Source: Entomomonas sp945283395
GTDB lineage: Bacteria > Pseudomonadota > Gammaproteobacteria > Pseudomonadales > Pseudomonadaceae
Direction: 5' to 3'
DNA: 64,000 bases
Assembly (NCBI GenBank): GCA_946480835.1
Contig: CAMLLC010000001.1
Coordinates: 372,001-436,000 of the forward strand
In this document: one piece after another, positions 46,923 to 55,912 of the stretch
How positions within the stretch are numbered: position 1 is the first letter of the stretch
Layout: each line of letters starts with the position of its first letter
Made by a program: the position numbers and the translations under genes
The notes under the pieces: generated by a model
What the model was told of the DNA's origin: nothing
The model's input: the letters and a program-made list of their open reading frames with translations, nothing else
Databases searched by the model: none

Positions 46923-48026
46923 TTAACATTGTGAATGAGCAGTAATTAACCAATCCGCTCCTATAGCTCTTATATCAGAAATAGCTAGTGCAATAGCTTC
47001 ATTCATAGTAGTTAAAGGCAACTGCAAAAGAGGTCTAGCCGCTGAACCCATCCATTTAGCAGCCATAAAAATTAAATACTCATCTACCAATTTAGCTACT
47101 GTTAACGCACCAGCCAATCTAGCCCCTGCTTCAACCAATAACTCATTCACTTGGTAGTCTTGTGCTAAACAAGTTAAAACTTGGCGTAAATTCAGATGAC
47201 CTTGCTCTGTTGGCAGGGTAAGCCATTCTTGATCTAATGCCAAACCTGCTGGCGCTGGCTGATTGCTAAAAGTAAGAGATTGGCCTGTTTGATAAAAAGC
47301 TTTATCTAATCCTACTCTTGCTTTAGTATCCAATAAAACTCTTAGCGGAACACGTTGCAAAGCTAGCTCCGTAGCGGCCTCATCCAATGCTAATTCAGAA
47401 GCCCGAACTGTTAATTTAGCATTATCATATAGCACCGTATCAGCTCCAGTCATGATTGCACTGCTCTGTGCTCTAATTCTTTGTACCTCACTTCGTGCTG
47501 CTTGTCCGGTAATCCATTGACTTTCACCATTCGCCATAGCAGTCCTACCATCTAAGCTCATAGCTAATTTAATAGATACATAGGGTAATCCATGTTGCAT
47601 ACGTTTAATGAATCCCCTATTTAATGCAATGGCTTCTGCTGCCAATATTCCACAAGTAACCTTGATTCCAGCATTAGTTAATAAGGTTAAACCTTTACCT
47701 GCCACTAATGGATTAGGGTCTTGAGTGGCTACCACTACATGAGCTAGTTGCGCTTTGATTAGGGCGGCTGCACAAGGGGGTGTTCTACCATAATGACTAC
47801 AAGGTTCTAAAGTTACATAAAGGGTTGCCCCTTTTGCTCGCTCTCCTGCTTGTCTGAGGGCATATACTTCGGCATGAGGCTCCCCCGCTCTTTGATGCCA
47901 TCCTTGCCCTATTAATTGGTTGTTTTTAACGATAATACATCCTACTCTAGGATTAGGATGCGTAGTATAAATGCCTTGCCTAGCTAGTTGAAGTGCTTTA
48001 CTCATCCAAAATTGGTGATTGATCAT
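46923..48026 (-). CDS. ribD: Riboflavin biosynthesis deaminase/reductase
   Basis: Bifunctional enzyme of steps 2 and 3 of riboflavin synthesis. The N-terminal deaminase has the zinc ligands His51 (HAE 51-53), Cys76 and Cys85 (PCSHYGRTPPC). The C-terminal reductase begins near 146 (YVSIKLAMSLDGRTAMANGES) and has the MTGADTVLYDNAKLT nucleotide site. The length of 367 residues is standard. It overlaps nrdR by four bases in the nrdR-ribD order normal for the gammaproteobacteria. No FMN riboswitch was seen, as nrdR is the proximal gene. Confidence 0.95.
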   Translation of the reverse strand: MINHQFWMSKALQLARQGIYTTHPNPRVGCIIVKNNQLIGQGWHQRAGEPHAEVYALRQAGERAKGATLYVTLEPCSHYGRTPPCAAALIKAQLAHVVVATQDPNPLVAGKGLTLLTNAGIKVTCGILAAEAIALNRGFIKRMQHGLPYVSIKLAMSLDGRTAMANGESQWITGQAARSEVQRIRAQSSAIMTGADTVLYDNAKLTVRASELALDEAATELALQRVPLRVLLDTKARVGLDKAFYQTGQSLTFSNQPAPAGLALDQEWLTLPTEQGHLNLRQVLTCLAQDYQVNELLVEAGARLAGALTVAKLVDEYLIFMAAKWMGSAARPLLQLPLTTMNEAIALAISDIRAIGADWLITAHSQC

Positions 48027-48490
48027 TTATTATTTTCTACTTGCTTAGCTAATCTATCAATCTCATCACGAAATTCATTAATATCCTGAAAACGCCTATA
48101 AACAGAAGCAAATCTAATATAAGCTACTTCATCAAGCCCTCTTAATTCCTCAATGACTAATTCGCCTAAGGTACGAGAGCTTATTTCTCTTTCCCCAGTA
48201 GCTCGCAATCTATGTTTAATACGAGCGATAGCTGCTTCTAATAAATCCATCCCTACTGGCCGTTTTTCAAGTGCTCTTAGCATACCTGCTCTTAATTTTT
48301 CTTCGTCAAAAGGTTGACGAGTCCCATCTTGCTTAATTAAGCGAGGTAGCATAAGTTCTGCTGTTTCAAAAGTAGTAAAACGCTCGCCACACTCTATACA
48401 TTCGCGTCTACGTCTTACTTGATCACCCTCAGTTCCTAGTCTTGAATCTATCACCTTAGTATCATGAGCACCACAAAATGGACAATACAT
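48023..48490 (-). CDS. nrdR: Transcriptional repressor NrdR
   Basis: Zinc-finger/ATP-cone repressor of ribonucleotide reductase genes that senses dATP/ATP. In the 155-residue form the zinc ligands are Cys3, Cys6, Cys31 and Cys34, followed by the ATP-cone (about 46-136, RLIKQDGTRQPFDEEKLRAG). A longer reading from 48532 adds 14 residues, but the ATG at 48490 is preceded by AGGAAG at good spacing and starts with the invariant MYCPFCG. It is first in the nrdR-ribD transcript. Confidence 0.96.
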   Translation of the reverse strand: MYCPFCGAHDTKVIDSRLGTEGDQVRRRRECIECGERFTTFETAELMLPRLIKQDGTRQPFDEEKLRAGMLRALEKRPVGMDLLEAAIARIKHRLRATGEREISSRTLGELVIEELRGLDEVAYIRFASVYRRFQDINEFRDEIDRLAKQVENNK

Positions 48491-48667
48491 AATATATCTT
48501 CCTAGAATAGTATTAGCACGCACTTGTTGCATTATACTGTATTGTTAATAGTTTTTTTTCGTTTTGGCAACTATTTTTTATAAAATATAATCAAGATGAT
48601 TGAGAATTTTCCTTAACTCAGGTAGTGTTAGTTCTCCAATTCAACCTTTTTTATCAGAGCGAGTCAC

Positions 48668-49591
48668 ATGACATCTAAATTAGAACAACTTCGTCAAATG
48701 ACAACTGTTGTCGCAGATACAGGGGATGTAGAAGCTATTGCTCGCCTCCAACCAGTAGATGCTACTACTAATCCTTCATTATTATTAAAAGCTGCAAGCT
48801 TACCTGCTTATCAAAATCAGCTAATAACAGCTAAAAAAGCCAGTAAAGGCAATGTTGCATTAGCTTGCGATCTCTTTGCAGTAGCAGTAGGTCAAGAAAT
48901 ACTAAAAGTCATTCCCGGTCGAATTTCAACCGAAGTTGATGCTAGGTTATCTTTTAATAAAACAGCAACTATTAACAAAGCTAACCAATTAGTAGAACTA
49001 TATCATCAACAAGGTATCACTAATGATCGTATTTTAATTAAAATAGCCGCCACATGGGAAGGGATAGAAGCAGCTAAAATCCTTGAACAATCAGGTATAC
49101 AAACTAATCTTACATTACTTTTCTCATTTGCCCAAGCTATTGCTTGTGCTGATGCTGGAGTATTTCTGATATCACCTTTTGTCGGCAGAATTTATGATTG
49201 GTATAAAAAAGCACAAGGCCACGATTTTATAGGAGCTGAAGACCCTGGCGTTAAATCTGTTAGCCGCATTTATCGCTATTATAAGACTTATCAATATAAT
49301 ACTATTATTATGGGCGCTAGTTTTCGGAATGTAGGGCAAATTGAACAATTGGCAGGCTGTGATAGGCTTACTATTAGCCCGCTATTGCTGGGAAAATTGG
49401 CTAATGATCAGGCTCCACTTAGTCGTCAATTATCGCCTCAACAGACCTCTGCAGAGGCTAAACATACCTTAACCGAAAGTCAATACCGATGGGAGCTCAA
49501 TGAAGATGCCATGGCTACTGAAAAATTAGCAGAAGGAATAAGGGCATTTGCTAAAGATCAACAACAATTAGAAAAACTGTTAGCTAAATAA
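48668..49591 (+). CDS. tal: Transaldolase
   Basis: Pentose-phosphate enzyme exchanging dihydroxyacetone units between sedoheptulose-7-P and glyceraldehyde-3-P. The Schiff-base Lys is Lys125 in RILIKIAATWEGI; DATTNPSLLLKAA and the acid/base Asp17 region are also intact. At 307 residues it belongs to the classical TalB subfamily. It is a lone gene with its own terminator; the divergent nrdR lies 177 bases upstream. Confidence 0.96.
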   Translation: MTSKLEQLRQMTTVVADTGDVEAIARLQPVDATTNPSLLLKAASLPAYQNQLITAKKASKGNVALACDLFAVAVGQEILKVIPGRISTEVDARLSFNKTATINKANQLVELYHQQGITNDRILIKIAATWEGIEAAKILEQSGIQTNLTLLFSFAQAIACADAGVFLISPFVGRIYDWYKKAQGHDFIGAEDPGVKSVSRIYRYYKTYQYNTIIMGASFRNVGQIEQLAGCDRLTISPLLLGKLANDQAPLSRQLSPQQTSAEAKHTLTESQYRWELNEDAMATEKLAEGIRAFAKDQQQLEKLLAK

Positions 49592-49627
49592 CCGTTGAGC
49601 TTTAGCAGCTATAAATAGACCAACTCT

Positions 49628-49654
49628 AATGCCATCAAGAGTTGATGGCATTTT
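49628..49654 (+). terminator. Rho-independent terminator of tal
   Basis: A perfect 11-bp stem (49628-49638 with 49642-49652), 3-base loop and following T residues, 37 bases after the tal stop codon. Confidence 0.88.
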
Positions 49655-49701
49655 AATTAACGTTATATTAATCAACTTTTCAGCAAATACCTTCACTGCT
49701 A

Positions 49702-51270
49702 TTAGCTATTAATAGTGTTAGCTATATAATCGTCAATAGTCTGGCTATTTTCTTGTTCAAGCTGTTGCTGTTGCTGTAAGGATTGCTTAGCAATTTGCTG
49801 GTAAGACGCCACTACATCGGTAGCTAATGATTGTTTTTTAAAATAAGCAGCATGAGCCTGACTTTGTTTTAGCGAAAATTCTGCAAAACTTAGTTGTTGC
49901 TCTTCCATTTCAGAGATAATTTGTGCTGATGGCAATAAATTTGGGTTGGTAACTTTAGCTTGTTGAACTAATACTGCCATACTATGTTTATCGGTATGGC
50001 ATGCACTATCCATTAATTTTGCTACCCTATTAATATCAGTTAACAACTCTTTTGCCCAATCAGTTAATAATATCTCACTCCCATTTCTTTGCAGCATGAG
50101 TTGTGGATTACGTCCTTCTGTGACAGTTGCCAGAAAATTACTGGTGCAAACATCACACTCACCATTTATCAAGGTCGGGCTTGCCTGTAAAGCACAATAA
50201 ACTAAAAAACTATTCAAAAAATAACTAGTGCTTTCATCTATTCCCATCGGCAAAAAAGGATTAATATCCATACAACGCACTTCTACATACTGAATGCCTG
50301 CTCGGCGCAAAGCATCGATAGGTCGTTCATTAGGCTGAGTTACTCTTTTAGGTCTAATATTAGAATAATATTCATTTTCTATTTGTAGAACATTAGTATT
50401 TAGTTGTATCCATTCACCAAGCCTCTTGGTTCCTATTTCTTGATAGGGAGGATAAGGCGTTTTAATAGCTTTATTTAGACTATCTATATAAGTTGATAGT
50501 TGATCATAACAAGGGGTTAATCCCTTTTGGGCATTAGAATGATACCCTAAATCACTCATTCTAAGGCTGGTGGCATAAGGTAAATAAAAAGTATCTTCAT
50601 CAAAACGTTGCAATTTATGCTGAGGATAACGATTTAGAAAACTAGCATCTAAGGCAGGTGAAGCACCAAATAAATAAATTAACAACCAACTATAACGGCG
50701 AAAATTACGAATAAGCGCAATATATTGGTTTGATTGATAATCTACCAGAGCTTGGCTATTTTTTTCAAAGCTTTGTAATATAGGCCATAACTTTTCTGGG
50801 AATGAAAAATTATAATGAATGCCAGCAATACATTGCATGGTTTTACCATAACGTACTGCTAAACCCCGTCGATAAATATGCTTTACCTGGCCTGCTAGAG
50901 AGGTACCATAATAGGCGATTTTAATATACTTCTCATCAGGTAAATGACAAGGCATAGAAGAGCTCCATAAAAGCTCATTAGCTAATGCTTGGGCGGTAAA
51001 AATATGGGTTTGTTTTAGATCTCTAAGGGTTTGTTCAGTTGCAGACTCTGCATTAGTAATAAACTCTAATAATGACTCAGCATAATCGGTAGTAATTTTA
51101 GGATTCATTAAAGCAGAACCTAATAAGCTAGGATGAGCTGTAGCGGCTAACGCTCCAGTCTCTGTTACTCGCAAGCATTCTCTTTCAATACCATGTAAAC
51201 AATGGTTAAGTAACCTTAAATTGCCTGGCTGATTTAGCAGATTTAACCTATCAGTAAATTGCTGCGTCAC
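49702..51270 (-). CDS. gshA: Glutamate-cysteine ligase
   Basis: First step of glutathione synthesis, joining glutamate and cysteine. The 522 residues have the proteobacterial type 1 pattern: GIERECLRVTETGAL near residues 27-41 with the metal-binding Glu pair, ITTDYAESLLEFIT, and YVEVRCMDINPF in the central part. The start is a GTG at 51270 with an AGAGGAAA Shine-Dalgarno upstream. The C-terminus is a Gln-rich stretch (about 490-512). It is a single gene; gshB is not in the window. Confidence 0.95.
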   Translation of the reverse strand: MTQQFTDRLNLLNQPGNLRLLNHCLHGIERECLRVTETGALAATAHPSLLGSALMNPKITTDYAESLLEFITNAESATEQTLRDLKQTHIFTAQALANELLWSSSMPCHLPDEKYIKIAYYGTSLAGQVKHIYRRGLAVRYGKTMQCIAGIHYNFSFPEKLWPILQSFEKNSQALVDYQSNQYIALIRNFRRYSWLLIYLFGASPALDASFLNRYPQHKLQRFDEDTFYLPYATSLRMSDLGYHSNAQKGLTPCYDQLSTYIDSLNKAIKTPYPPYQEIGTKRLGEWIQLNTNVLQIENEYYSNIRPKRVTQPNERPIDALRRAGIQYVEVRCMDINPFLPMGIDESTSYFLNSFLVYCALQASPTLINGECDVCTSNFLATVTEGRNPQLMLQRNGSEILLTDWAKELLTDINRVAKLMDSACHTDKHSMAVLVQQAKVTNPNLLPSAQIISEMEEQQLSFAEFSLKQSQAHAAYFKKQSLATDVVASYQQIAKQSLQQQQQLEQENSQTIDDYIANTINS

Positions 51271-51523
51271 AAAATTTCCTCTTCACTTATTGCAAGTTAT
51301 AAGAAATTCTTATAACTCTTTGTCTTTCTTTTATAAATTTGCGCAGTATAAAACAAAAAAGCTTACTAAATATACTAATCTAATAGATTAGCTCATCATA
51401 TAAGACTTATTGACTTAACACGCTAGTTAGTATTAAGAATCAAACCGCTAATAAAAAAACTAACCCGCTGCTTACTTCGTACAGAAATCATAGATCAATC
51501 AATTATCAGTTTTATCAAGTTAA

Positions 51524-51841
51524 TTATCTTCTTACTCCACCTACGCCAGCTCTCACCCCGGTTGATCTTCCAACTGGGATAGTAGTTCTTGGTAAAGGCT
51601 TGGCTATGCTATCGGCACTATTAGGTATAGTTTGCAAATTAGCAGGGTAAGCTTTTCCATCACTATCATATACTTTATTAGGAAAACTAGGTTTAGTGTC
51701 AGTTATACTACCATCGCTACCATATATTCGCCCGCTAGGTTTTTTCTGATATATTACATTAGGTTGCTCTAGCTTCTCAGCCCAACTAGCGGTTATTGCC
51801 AAGCTCATGACTAATAAACTCATTAAGCGAAATTTTTTCAT
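51524..51841 (-). CDS. Small secreted protein, unknown
   Basis: A 105-residue protein with a signal peptide (MKKFRLMSLLVMSLAITASWAEK). The mature part has two related short units, GRIYGSDGSI and NKVYDSDGKAYP, and a basic Gly/Arg C-terminus (STGVRAGVGGVRR). The ATG at 51841 has AGGTG just upstream and is chosen over a TTG at 51865. No family is recognised. It is followed by ansA upstream in the same direction (84 bases apart), but a functional link is not evident. A cell-envelope or secreted role is inferred from the signal peptide only. Confidence 0.65.
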   Translation of the reverse strand: MKKFRLMSLLVMSLAITASWAEKLEQPNVIYQKKPSGRIYGSDGSITDTKPSFPNKVYDSDGKAYPANLQTIPNSADSIAKPLPRTTIPVGRSTGVRAGVGGVRR

Positions 51842-51924
51842 AAAGCACCTATTCACTTTATTCAATTACAGATAATAGCAATGTCATACGTAAATCTGCT
51901 AGCTAACGCCCTTTAAAACTATAG

Positions 51925-52929
51925 CTATTCTGGTAAACCATATTCACCACAGAGATTCAGGGCAAAATAATGGGCAATTTCTTTGGTCTTTAATCCTAAT
52001 CCTAGTAATCGCATGAGCTTAGCTAAGGCAGCTTCGCGGGGCATACAACCACCGCTAATAACACCTATTTCTTGGAAAGCGTTTGAGGCTTCATAGTGAG
52101 CCAAATCGACACTACCCTCTGGGCATTGACTGACAGCTACCACCACCACTCCCTGCGCTATTAATTGTTGAATACAGGTAATAAATTCCTTATTTTCATT
52201 AGGCCCTGTGCCACTGCCGTAGCACTCCATAATAACACCATGTAGAAACAGCCCCATCAAACCTCTTACTTGATAAGCACTAATGCCAGGAAATAAAGGT
52301 AAAATGGCAATAGTAGGTAGACTTCCTACATAATTATAGGTTAATTCTTCTGGTAGCTGTTTAACTAAGGGTAATGGTTGTAACGCGGGTAATGCTACAA
52401 AAGGTTTACGGCCAGCACTACGCCATTTGCGACATCTGGTCCCAGACAATAATTCACCATGAAAATATACCTGAACACCTGTAACTTTTCCTTGGCTTAA
52501 ACTTGTTAAAGCACCACAAATATTTTCTTTAGCATCACTATTTGCTACCGTAGCCGGGTTCATGGCACCCGTCAACACAACTGGTGCTTTAAACCCCAAT
52601 AATTGAAATGACAATGCCGCAGCACTGTAAGCTAGGGTATCTGTGCCTTGTAATACAAGAATACTATCACACTCGTAGCAATCAATTGCATCAACAATAT
52701 GGCCTATTAAATTTTGCCAATAAACTGGGGTCATATTAGCACTATCTATTAGAGGTTCAACTTCCTGAAATTGCCAATTATTACCAGCCAGCTGTGCATT
52801 ATCTTTTAAAAAATCTGTTACATATTGCTTAAATCCCTTACTGGCAACAAGTCCTTTATCACTAGGCAGCATGCCTATAGTACCGCCTGTATATAAAATC
52901 ATTGTCTTTTGATAAGCATAAGTTACCAT
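51925..52929 (-). CDS. ansA: Type I L-asparaginase
   Basis: Cytoplasmic asparaginase hydrolysing L-asparagine to aspartate and ammonia. The first catalytic threonine block is TGGTIG at 14-19, and the second catalytic pair Thr96/Asp97 is in LQGTDTLAYSAAAL. No signal peptide is present, which fits the cytosolic type I enzyme rather than periplasmic AnsB. At 334 residues the length is normal. It lies 38 bases downstream of the monooxygenase-like gene, so a three-gene operon with it and the Nudix gene is likely. Confidence 0.93.
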   Translation of the reverse strand: MVTYAYQKTMILYTGGTIGMLPSDKGLVASKGFKQYVTDFLKDNAQLAGNNWQFQEVEPLIDSANMTPVYWQNLIGHIVDAIDCYECDSILVLQGTDTLAYSAAALSFQLLGFKAPVVLTGAMNPATVANSDAKENICGALTSLSQGKVTGVQVYFHGELLSGTRCRKWRSAGRKPFVALPALQPLPLVKQLPEELTYNYVGSLPTIAILPLFPGISAYQVRGLMGLFLHGVIMECYGSGTGPNENKEFITCIQQLIAQGVVVVAVSQCPEGSVDLAHYEASNAFQEIGVISGGCMPREAALAKLMRLLGLGLKTKEIAHYFALNLCGEYGLPE

Positions 52930-52967
52930 CTATTTCTCTCTTATAACTTACTATAAAAAATAACTTA

Positions 52968-53279
52968 TTACTCGGCTGATTCAAGTATATGAATAGTTTG
53001 ATCAGCCATTAATGGCGCAGTTTCAGCAAAATAAGCTTTCATATGAGAAGTCGCTAAGTGTTTTTCTAACACTTGTTTATTTTCCCAACCTTCAATAAGC
53101 ATAAAAGTATCTTTACCTAAGGGAGTTTGCACGGCTCCAGCATTTTTTACATCTTCTACTAATCTGTATTCATGGCAGCCTTGCTCTGCTCTAACGGTTG
53201 CTAGATTTTTCTTAGCTATAGCTAGCACTTGCTCTTTTTTGCCCGCTTTGGCAGTCATTATAGCTATTACTGTAATCAT
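52968..53279 (-). CDS. Antibiotic biosynthesis monooxygenase (ABM)-domain protein
   Basis: A 103-residue ferredoxin-like fold protein of the ABM family. It starts MITVIAIMTAKAGKKEQVLAI and has EQGCHEYRLVED and the typical LIEGWENKQVLEKHLATSHM with the conserved His. Family members include quinol monooxygenases such as YgiN; the substrate here is unknown. It is 22 bases downstream of the Nudix gene and 38 upstream of ansA. Confidence 0.88.
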   Translation of the reverse strand: MITVIAIMTAKAGKKEQVLAIAKKNLATVRAEQGCHEYRLVEDVKNAGAVQTPLGKDTFMLIEGWENKQVLEKHLATSHMKAYFAETAPLMADQTIHILESAE

Positions 53280-53301
53280 GTTATTTTCTCCTTACTTAAT
53301 A

Positions 53302-54243
53302 TTATTCAAAAGGCCATAAGCCACGTATAGCAGCTATGCCTTGTGCGCCTATTTGACGGGCATGAGGTACATCTTGCCCAGTTAAACCGCCCAACAAATA
53401 TACTGGCCTATCATAATCTGTAATTAGCTGTTTGGCCTTTTCCCAACCTAAAGGTTCAGCCTCAGGATGGGAAGCAGTCTGCAAAACGGGTGAAAGAGTA
53501 ACAAAATCAACGCCAAATTGCTGAGCTAAGGCTAATTCTTCACTATTATGACAAGAGGCAGCTAGCCATCTATTGGCTGGCAATGGTCTACCCTTCTGGG
53601 CTAACTGTCTAAGCTGTGCTGATGTAACATGCCAGCCAGCACTTGGAAAATCACCTAACCATTCAAATGCGCCCTTCACCAATAAATCTGCTCTTCCTGC
53701 ACAAAGCCCAACGGCATCTATAGCTATGTCTCGATAGGCAATATCAAAAAACTGAGGTGCTCTTAAACAAACTAATTTAATACCTTCATCTAACGCTATT
53801 TTAATACCTGTTAAAATTTCATCTCTGTCTATGTTTTCGGGGGTAATTAGATATCTATTAGACAGCCTAGCGGCGGTAACTATGGCTTTGTTAGCGGCTG
53901 GAAATTCAAAATTTAGTAACTGCTTAGGTTGTACCCAACAGATTGGCTGCCCTTCTGCTCCACAGGCTTCGCCCTCAAAGCCAGTCACTTCCCAAATGTC
54001 CAAATCGACTTCATACTCTGGGTATTGATGAGTTGTTTGAAATAACGGTCCTGCTTTAGTAACCTCAATAGCTAGTTCTTCTTTTAATTCACGTTTTAAA
54101 GCTGCTAATGGTGTTTCTTGGGGCTCTATTTTCCCACCTGGAAATTCCCATAATCCTCCCTGATGCTTATGTTTAGCCCTTTTGGCTAAAAGTATTCGAC
54201 CATTTTGTCGTATGACCGCCGCTACAACTTGCAGTTGTTCCAC
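53302..54243 (-). CDS. Nudix hydrolase / thiamine phosphate synthase-like fusion
   Basis: A two-domain protein of 313 residues. Residues 1-130 are a MutT-type Nudix domain; the box starts at Gly37 and reads GKIEPQETPLAALKRELKEE, with the usual Gly near its end replaced by Ala. Residues about 133-310 form a ThiE-like TIM-barrel domain, with GWHVTSAQLRQLAQKGRP and FVTLSPVLQTASHPEAEPLGW. The same fusion is encoded next to argJ-secA in Pseudomonas. The Nudix part probably sanitises oxidised nucleotides; the role of the ThiE-like domain is unproven. A GTG start at 54243 has GAGG six bases upstream. Confidence 0.92.
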   Translation of the reverse strand: MEQLQVVAAVIRQNGRILLAKRAKHKHQGGLWEFPGGKIEPQETPLAALKRELKEELAIEVTKAGPLFQTTHQYPEYEVDLDIWEVTGFEGEACGAEGQPICWVQPKQLLNFEFPAANKAIVTAARLSNRYLITPENIDRDEILTGIKIALDEGIKLVCLRAPQFFDIAYRDIAIDAVGLCAGRADLLVKGAFEWLGDFPSAGWHVTSAQLRQLAQKGRPLPANRWLAASCHNSEELALAQQFGVDFVTLSPVLQTASHPEAEPLGWEKAKQLITDYDRPVYLLGGLTGQDVPHARQIGAQGIAAIRGLWPFE

Positions 54244-54608
54244 GAATGACCTCTATTTCCTGCTCGCCCATTAAAATTGCCTATTATAATATCAAAATCA
54301 TATACCTTATAGATGGGAATAGCTAGAATATTACCCCTAAGGTATCAATCGTTATTTATTTAACGATATTCCTCTATCTAGGCTAATTATTTCGTGTTAG
54401 CTTTTACTATATAAATAATCATAGTGAACTATGGATGCTGTTACTGAAAGATTCATCGGCTTAGTAAGGTGTCATTTAGCTAATAGCTATTAATAATCAA
54501 CCAATAATTCTACAACCATAACTAATTAGGCTGTAGTTAATAAATAACTTTAACACCATAATAACAGACCTAACCTCCGATAAAACTACTAGAGACAAAA
54601 CAATATCA
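54244..54608. other. Intergenic region between argJ and the Nudix gene
   Basis: About 365 AT-rich bases with TAGCTA-type short repeats but no gene. In Pseudomonas these two genes lie closer together, so the gap may hold decayed sequence or a promoter for the Nudix operon. Confidence 0.45.
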
Positions 54609-55832
54609 TTAAGTACGGTATTCTGCATTAATTTTGACATACTCATGAGATAAATCAGTAGTCCAAATGGTTTCTTGACAAGCGCCTCTATTTAGCTCTA
54701 CACGGATAGTAAATTCTACTTGTTGCATAATCTGAGCCCCTTGTTCTTCTGTATAACTTTTAGCTCGCCCACCTTGTGCTACTAATTGAACTTTATCTAG
54801 AAAAATATCTACATTATTTACAGCTAAATCTTCAACTCCCGCATAGCCAATAGCAGCTAAAATTCGTCCCCAATTAGGATCAGAAGCATACAAAGCCGTT
54901 TTAACCAATGGAGAATGGGCTATTGCATAAGCTACGGCTAAGCATTCTTGATGTGTTTTACCACCATTAACTGCTACAGTGACAAATTTTGTTGCCCCTT
55001 CACCATCACGCACAATAGCCTGGGCTAATTCCATAGCCACGGTAAATACTGCTACCTTTAATTTATCAAAGTAATCGCCTTTTGTCTCAGTAATTTCAGT
55101 TAGTTCTGTGTTCCCAGTAGCTATCAATAGGCAACTATCATTAGTAGAGGTATCGCCATCAATGGTAATACGGTTAAAGGATTTATTAGCGGCATCTGTT
55201 AAAAGCGCTTGTAATACAGGTTTAGCCACTTTAGCATCAGTTGCAATATAACCTAACATAGTGCCCATATTAGGACAAATCATCCCAGCACCTTTACTAA
55301 TACCTGTAACCGTAATAGTTTTACCTAGATGTTCAAAGCGGATACTGGATCCTTTAGGGGTAGTATCTGTAGTCATTATAGCAGTTGCAGCATTTAACCA
55401 ATTATTTTCTTTTAAATCTGCGATAGCTTGATTTAATACTGCTGTAATCTTCGCTACTGGTAAAGGTTCGCCAATCACCCCAGTAGAAAAAGGTAAAATA
55501 CTTTCCACTGGCCCCCCTGTAATAGCTGCTAACGCTTCACATACCGCATTGGCTGCCATAATTCCTTGTGCCCCAGTCCCAGCATTAGCATTACCGGTAT
55601 TAGTAACAAAATAGCGAATAGCATTAGCGGTAGCTAGATGTCTTTTAGATACAATAACAGGCGCTGCACAGAAAGCATTACGAGTAAACACTCCTGCTAC
55701 CTGCGCTCCTTCGCAGCAACGCATAACCATCACATCTTTGCGTCCTATCGTTTTAATACCTGCTGAAGCTACCCCTAACTCAAATCCTTTAACAGGAAAT
55801 AACATTGTTGGAATCTCGAGTCCTACAGCCAT
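54609..55832 (-). CDS. argJ: Bifunctional ornithine acetyltransferase / N-acetylglutamate synthase
   Basis: Arginine biosynthesis enzyme that recycles the acetyl group from N-acetylornithine to glutamate. The autoprocessing Thr is Thr191 in CPNMGTMLGY, splitting the precursor into alpha and beta chains. GAQGIMAANAVCEALA and the C-terminal DPNWGRILAAIGYAG motif are intact. The 407 residues are standard. It follows secA, separated by a hairpin terminator. A GGAG lies upstream of the start. Confidence 0.96.
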   Translation of the reverse strand: MAVGLEIPTMLFPVKGFELGVASAGIKTIGRKDVMVMRCCEGAQVAGVFTRNAFCAAPVIVSKRHLATANAIRYFVTNTGNANAGTGAQGIMAANAVCEALAAITGGPVESILPFSTGVIGEPLPVAKITAVLNQAIADLKENNWLNAATAIMTTDTTPKGSSIRFEHLGKTITVTGISKGAGMICPNMGTMLGYIATDAKVAKPVLQALLTDAANKSFNRITIDGDTSTNDSCLLIATGNTELTEITETKGDYFDKLKVAVFTVAMELAQAIVRDGEGATKFVTVAVNGGKTHQECLAVAYAIAHSPLVKTALYASDPNWGRILAAIGYAGVEDLAVNNVDIFLDKVQLVAQGGRAKSYTEEQGAQIMQQVEFTIRVELNRGACQETIWTTDLSHEYVKINAEYRT

Positions 55833-55850
55833 TTTTTAAACTCCTTTAAA

Positions 55851-55882
55851 CCAAAAACAAACACACCACAAAAGTGGTGTGT
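55851..55882 (-). terminator. Rho-independent terminator of secA
   Basis: A perfect 9-bp stem (55861-55869 with 55874-55882) with an AAAA/TTTT loop, followed on the minus strand by TTGTTTTTGG. It lies between the secA stop and the argJ start. Confidence 0.85.
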
Positions 55883-55912
55883 CAAATCTTTTTACTGTTA
55901 ATACGTTAATTC

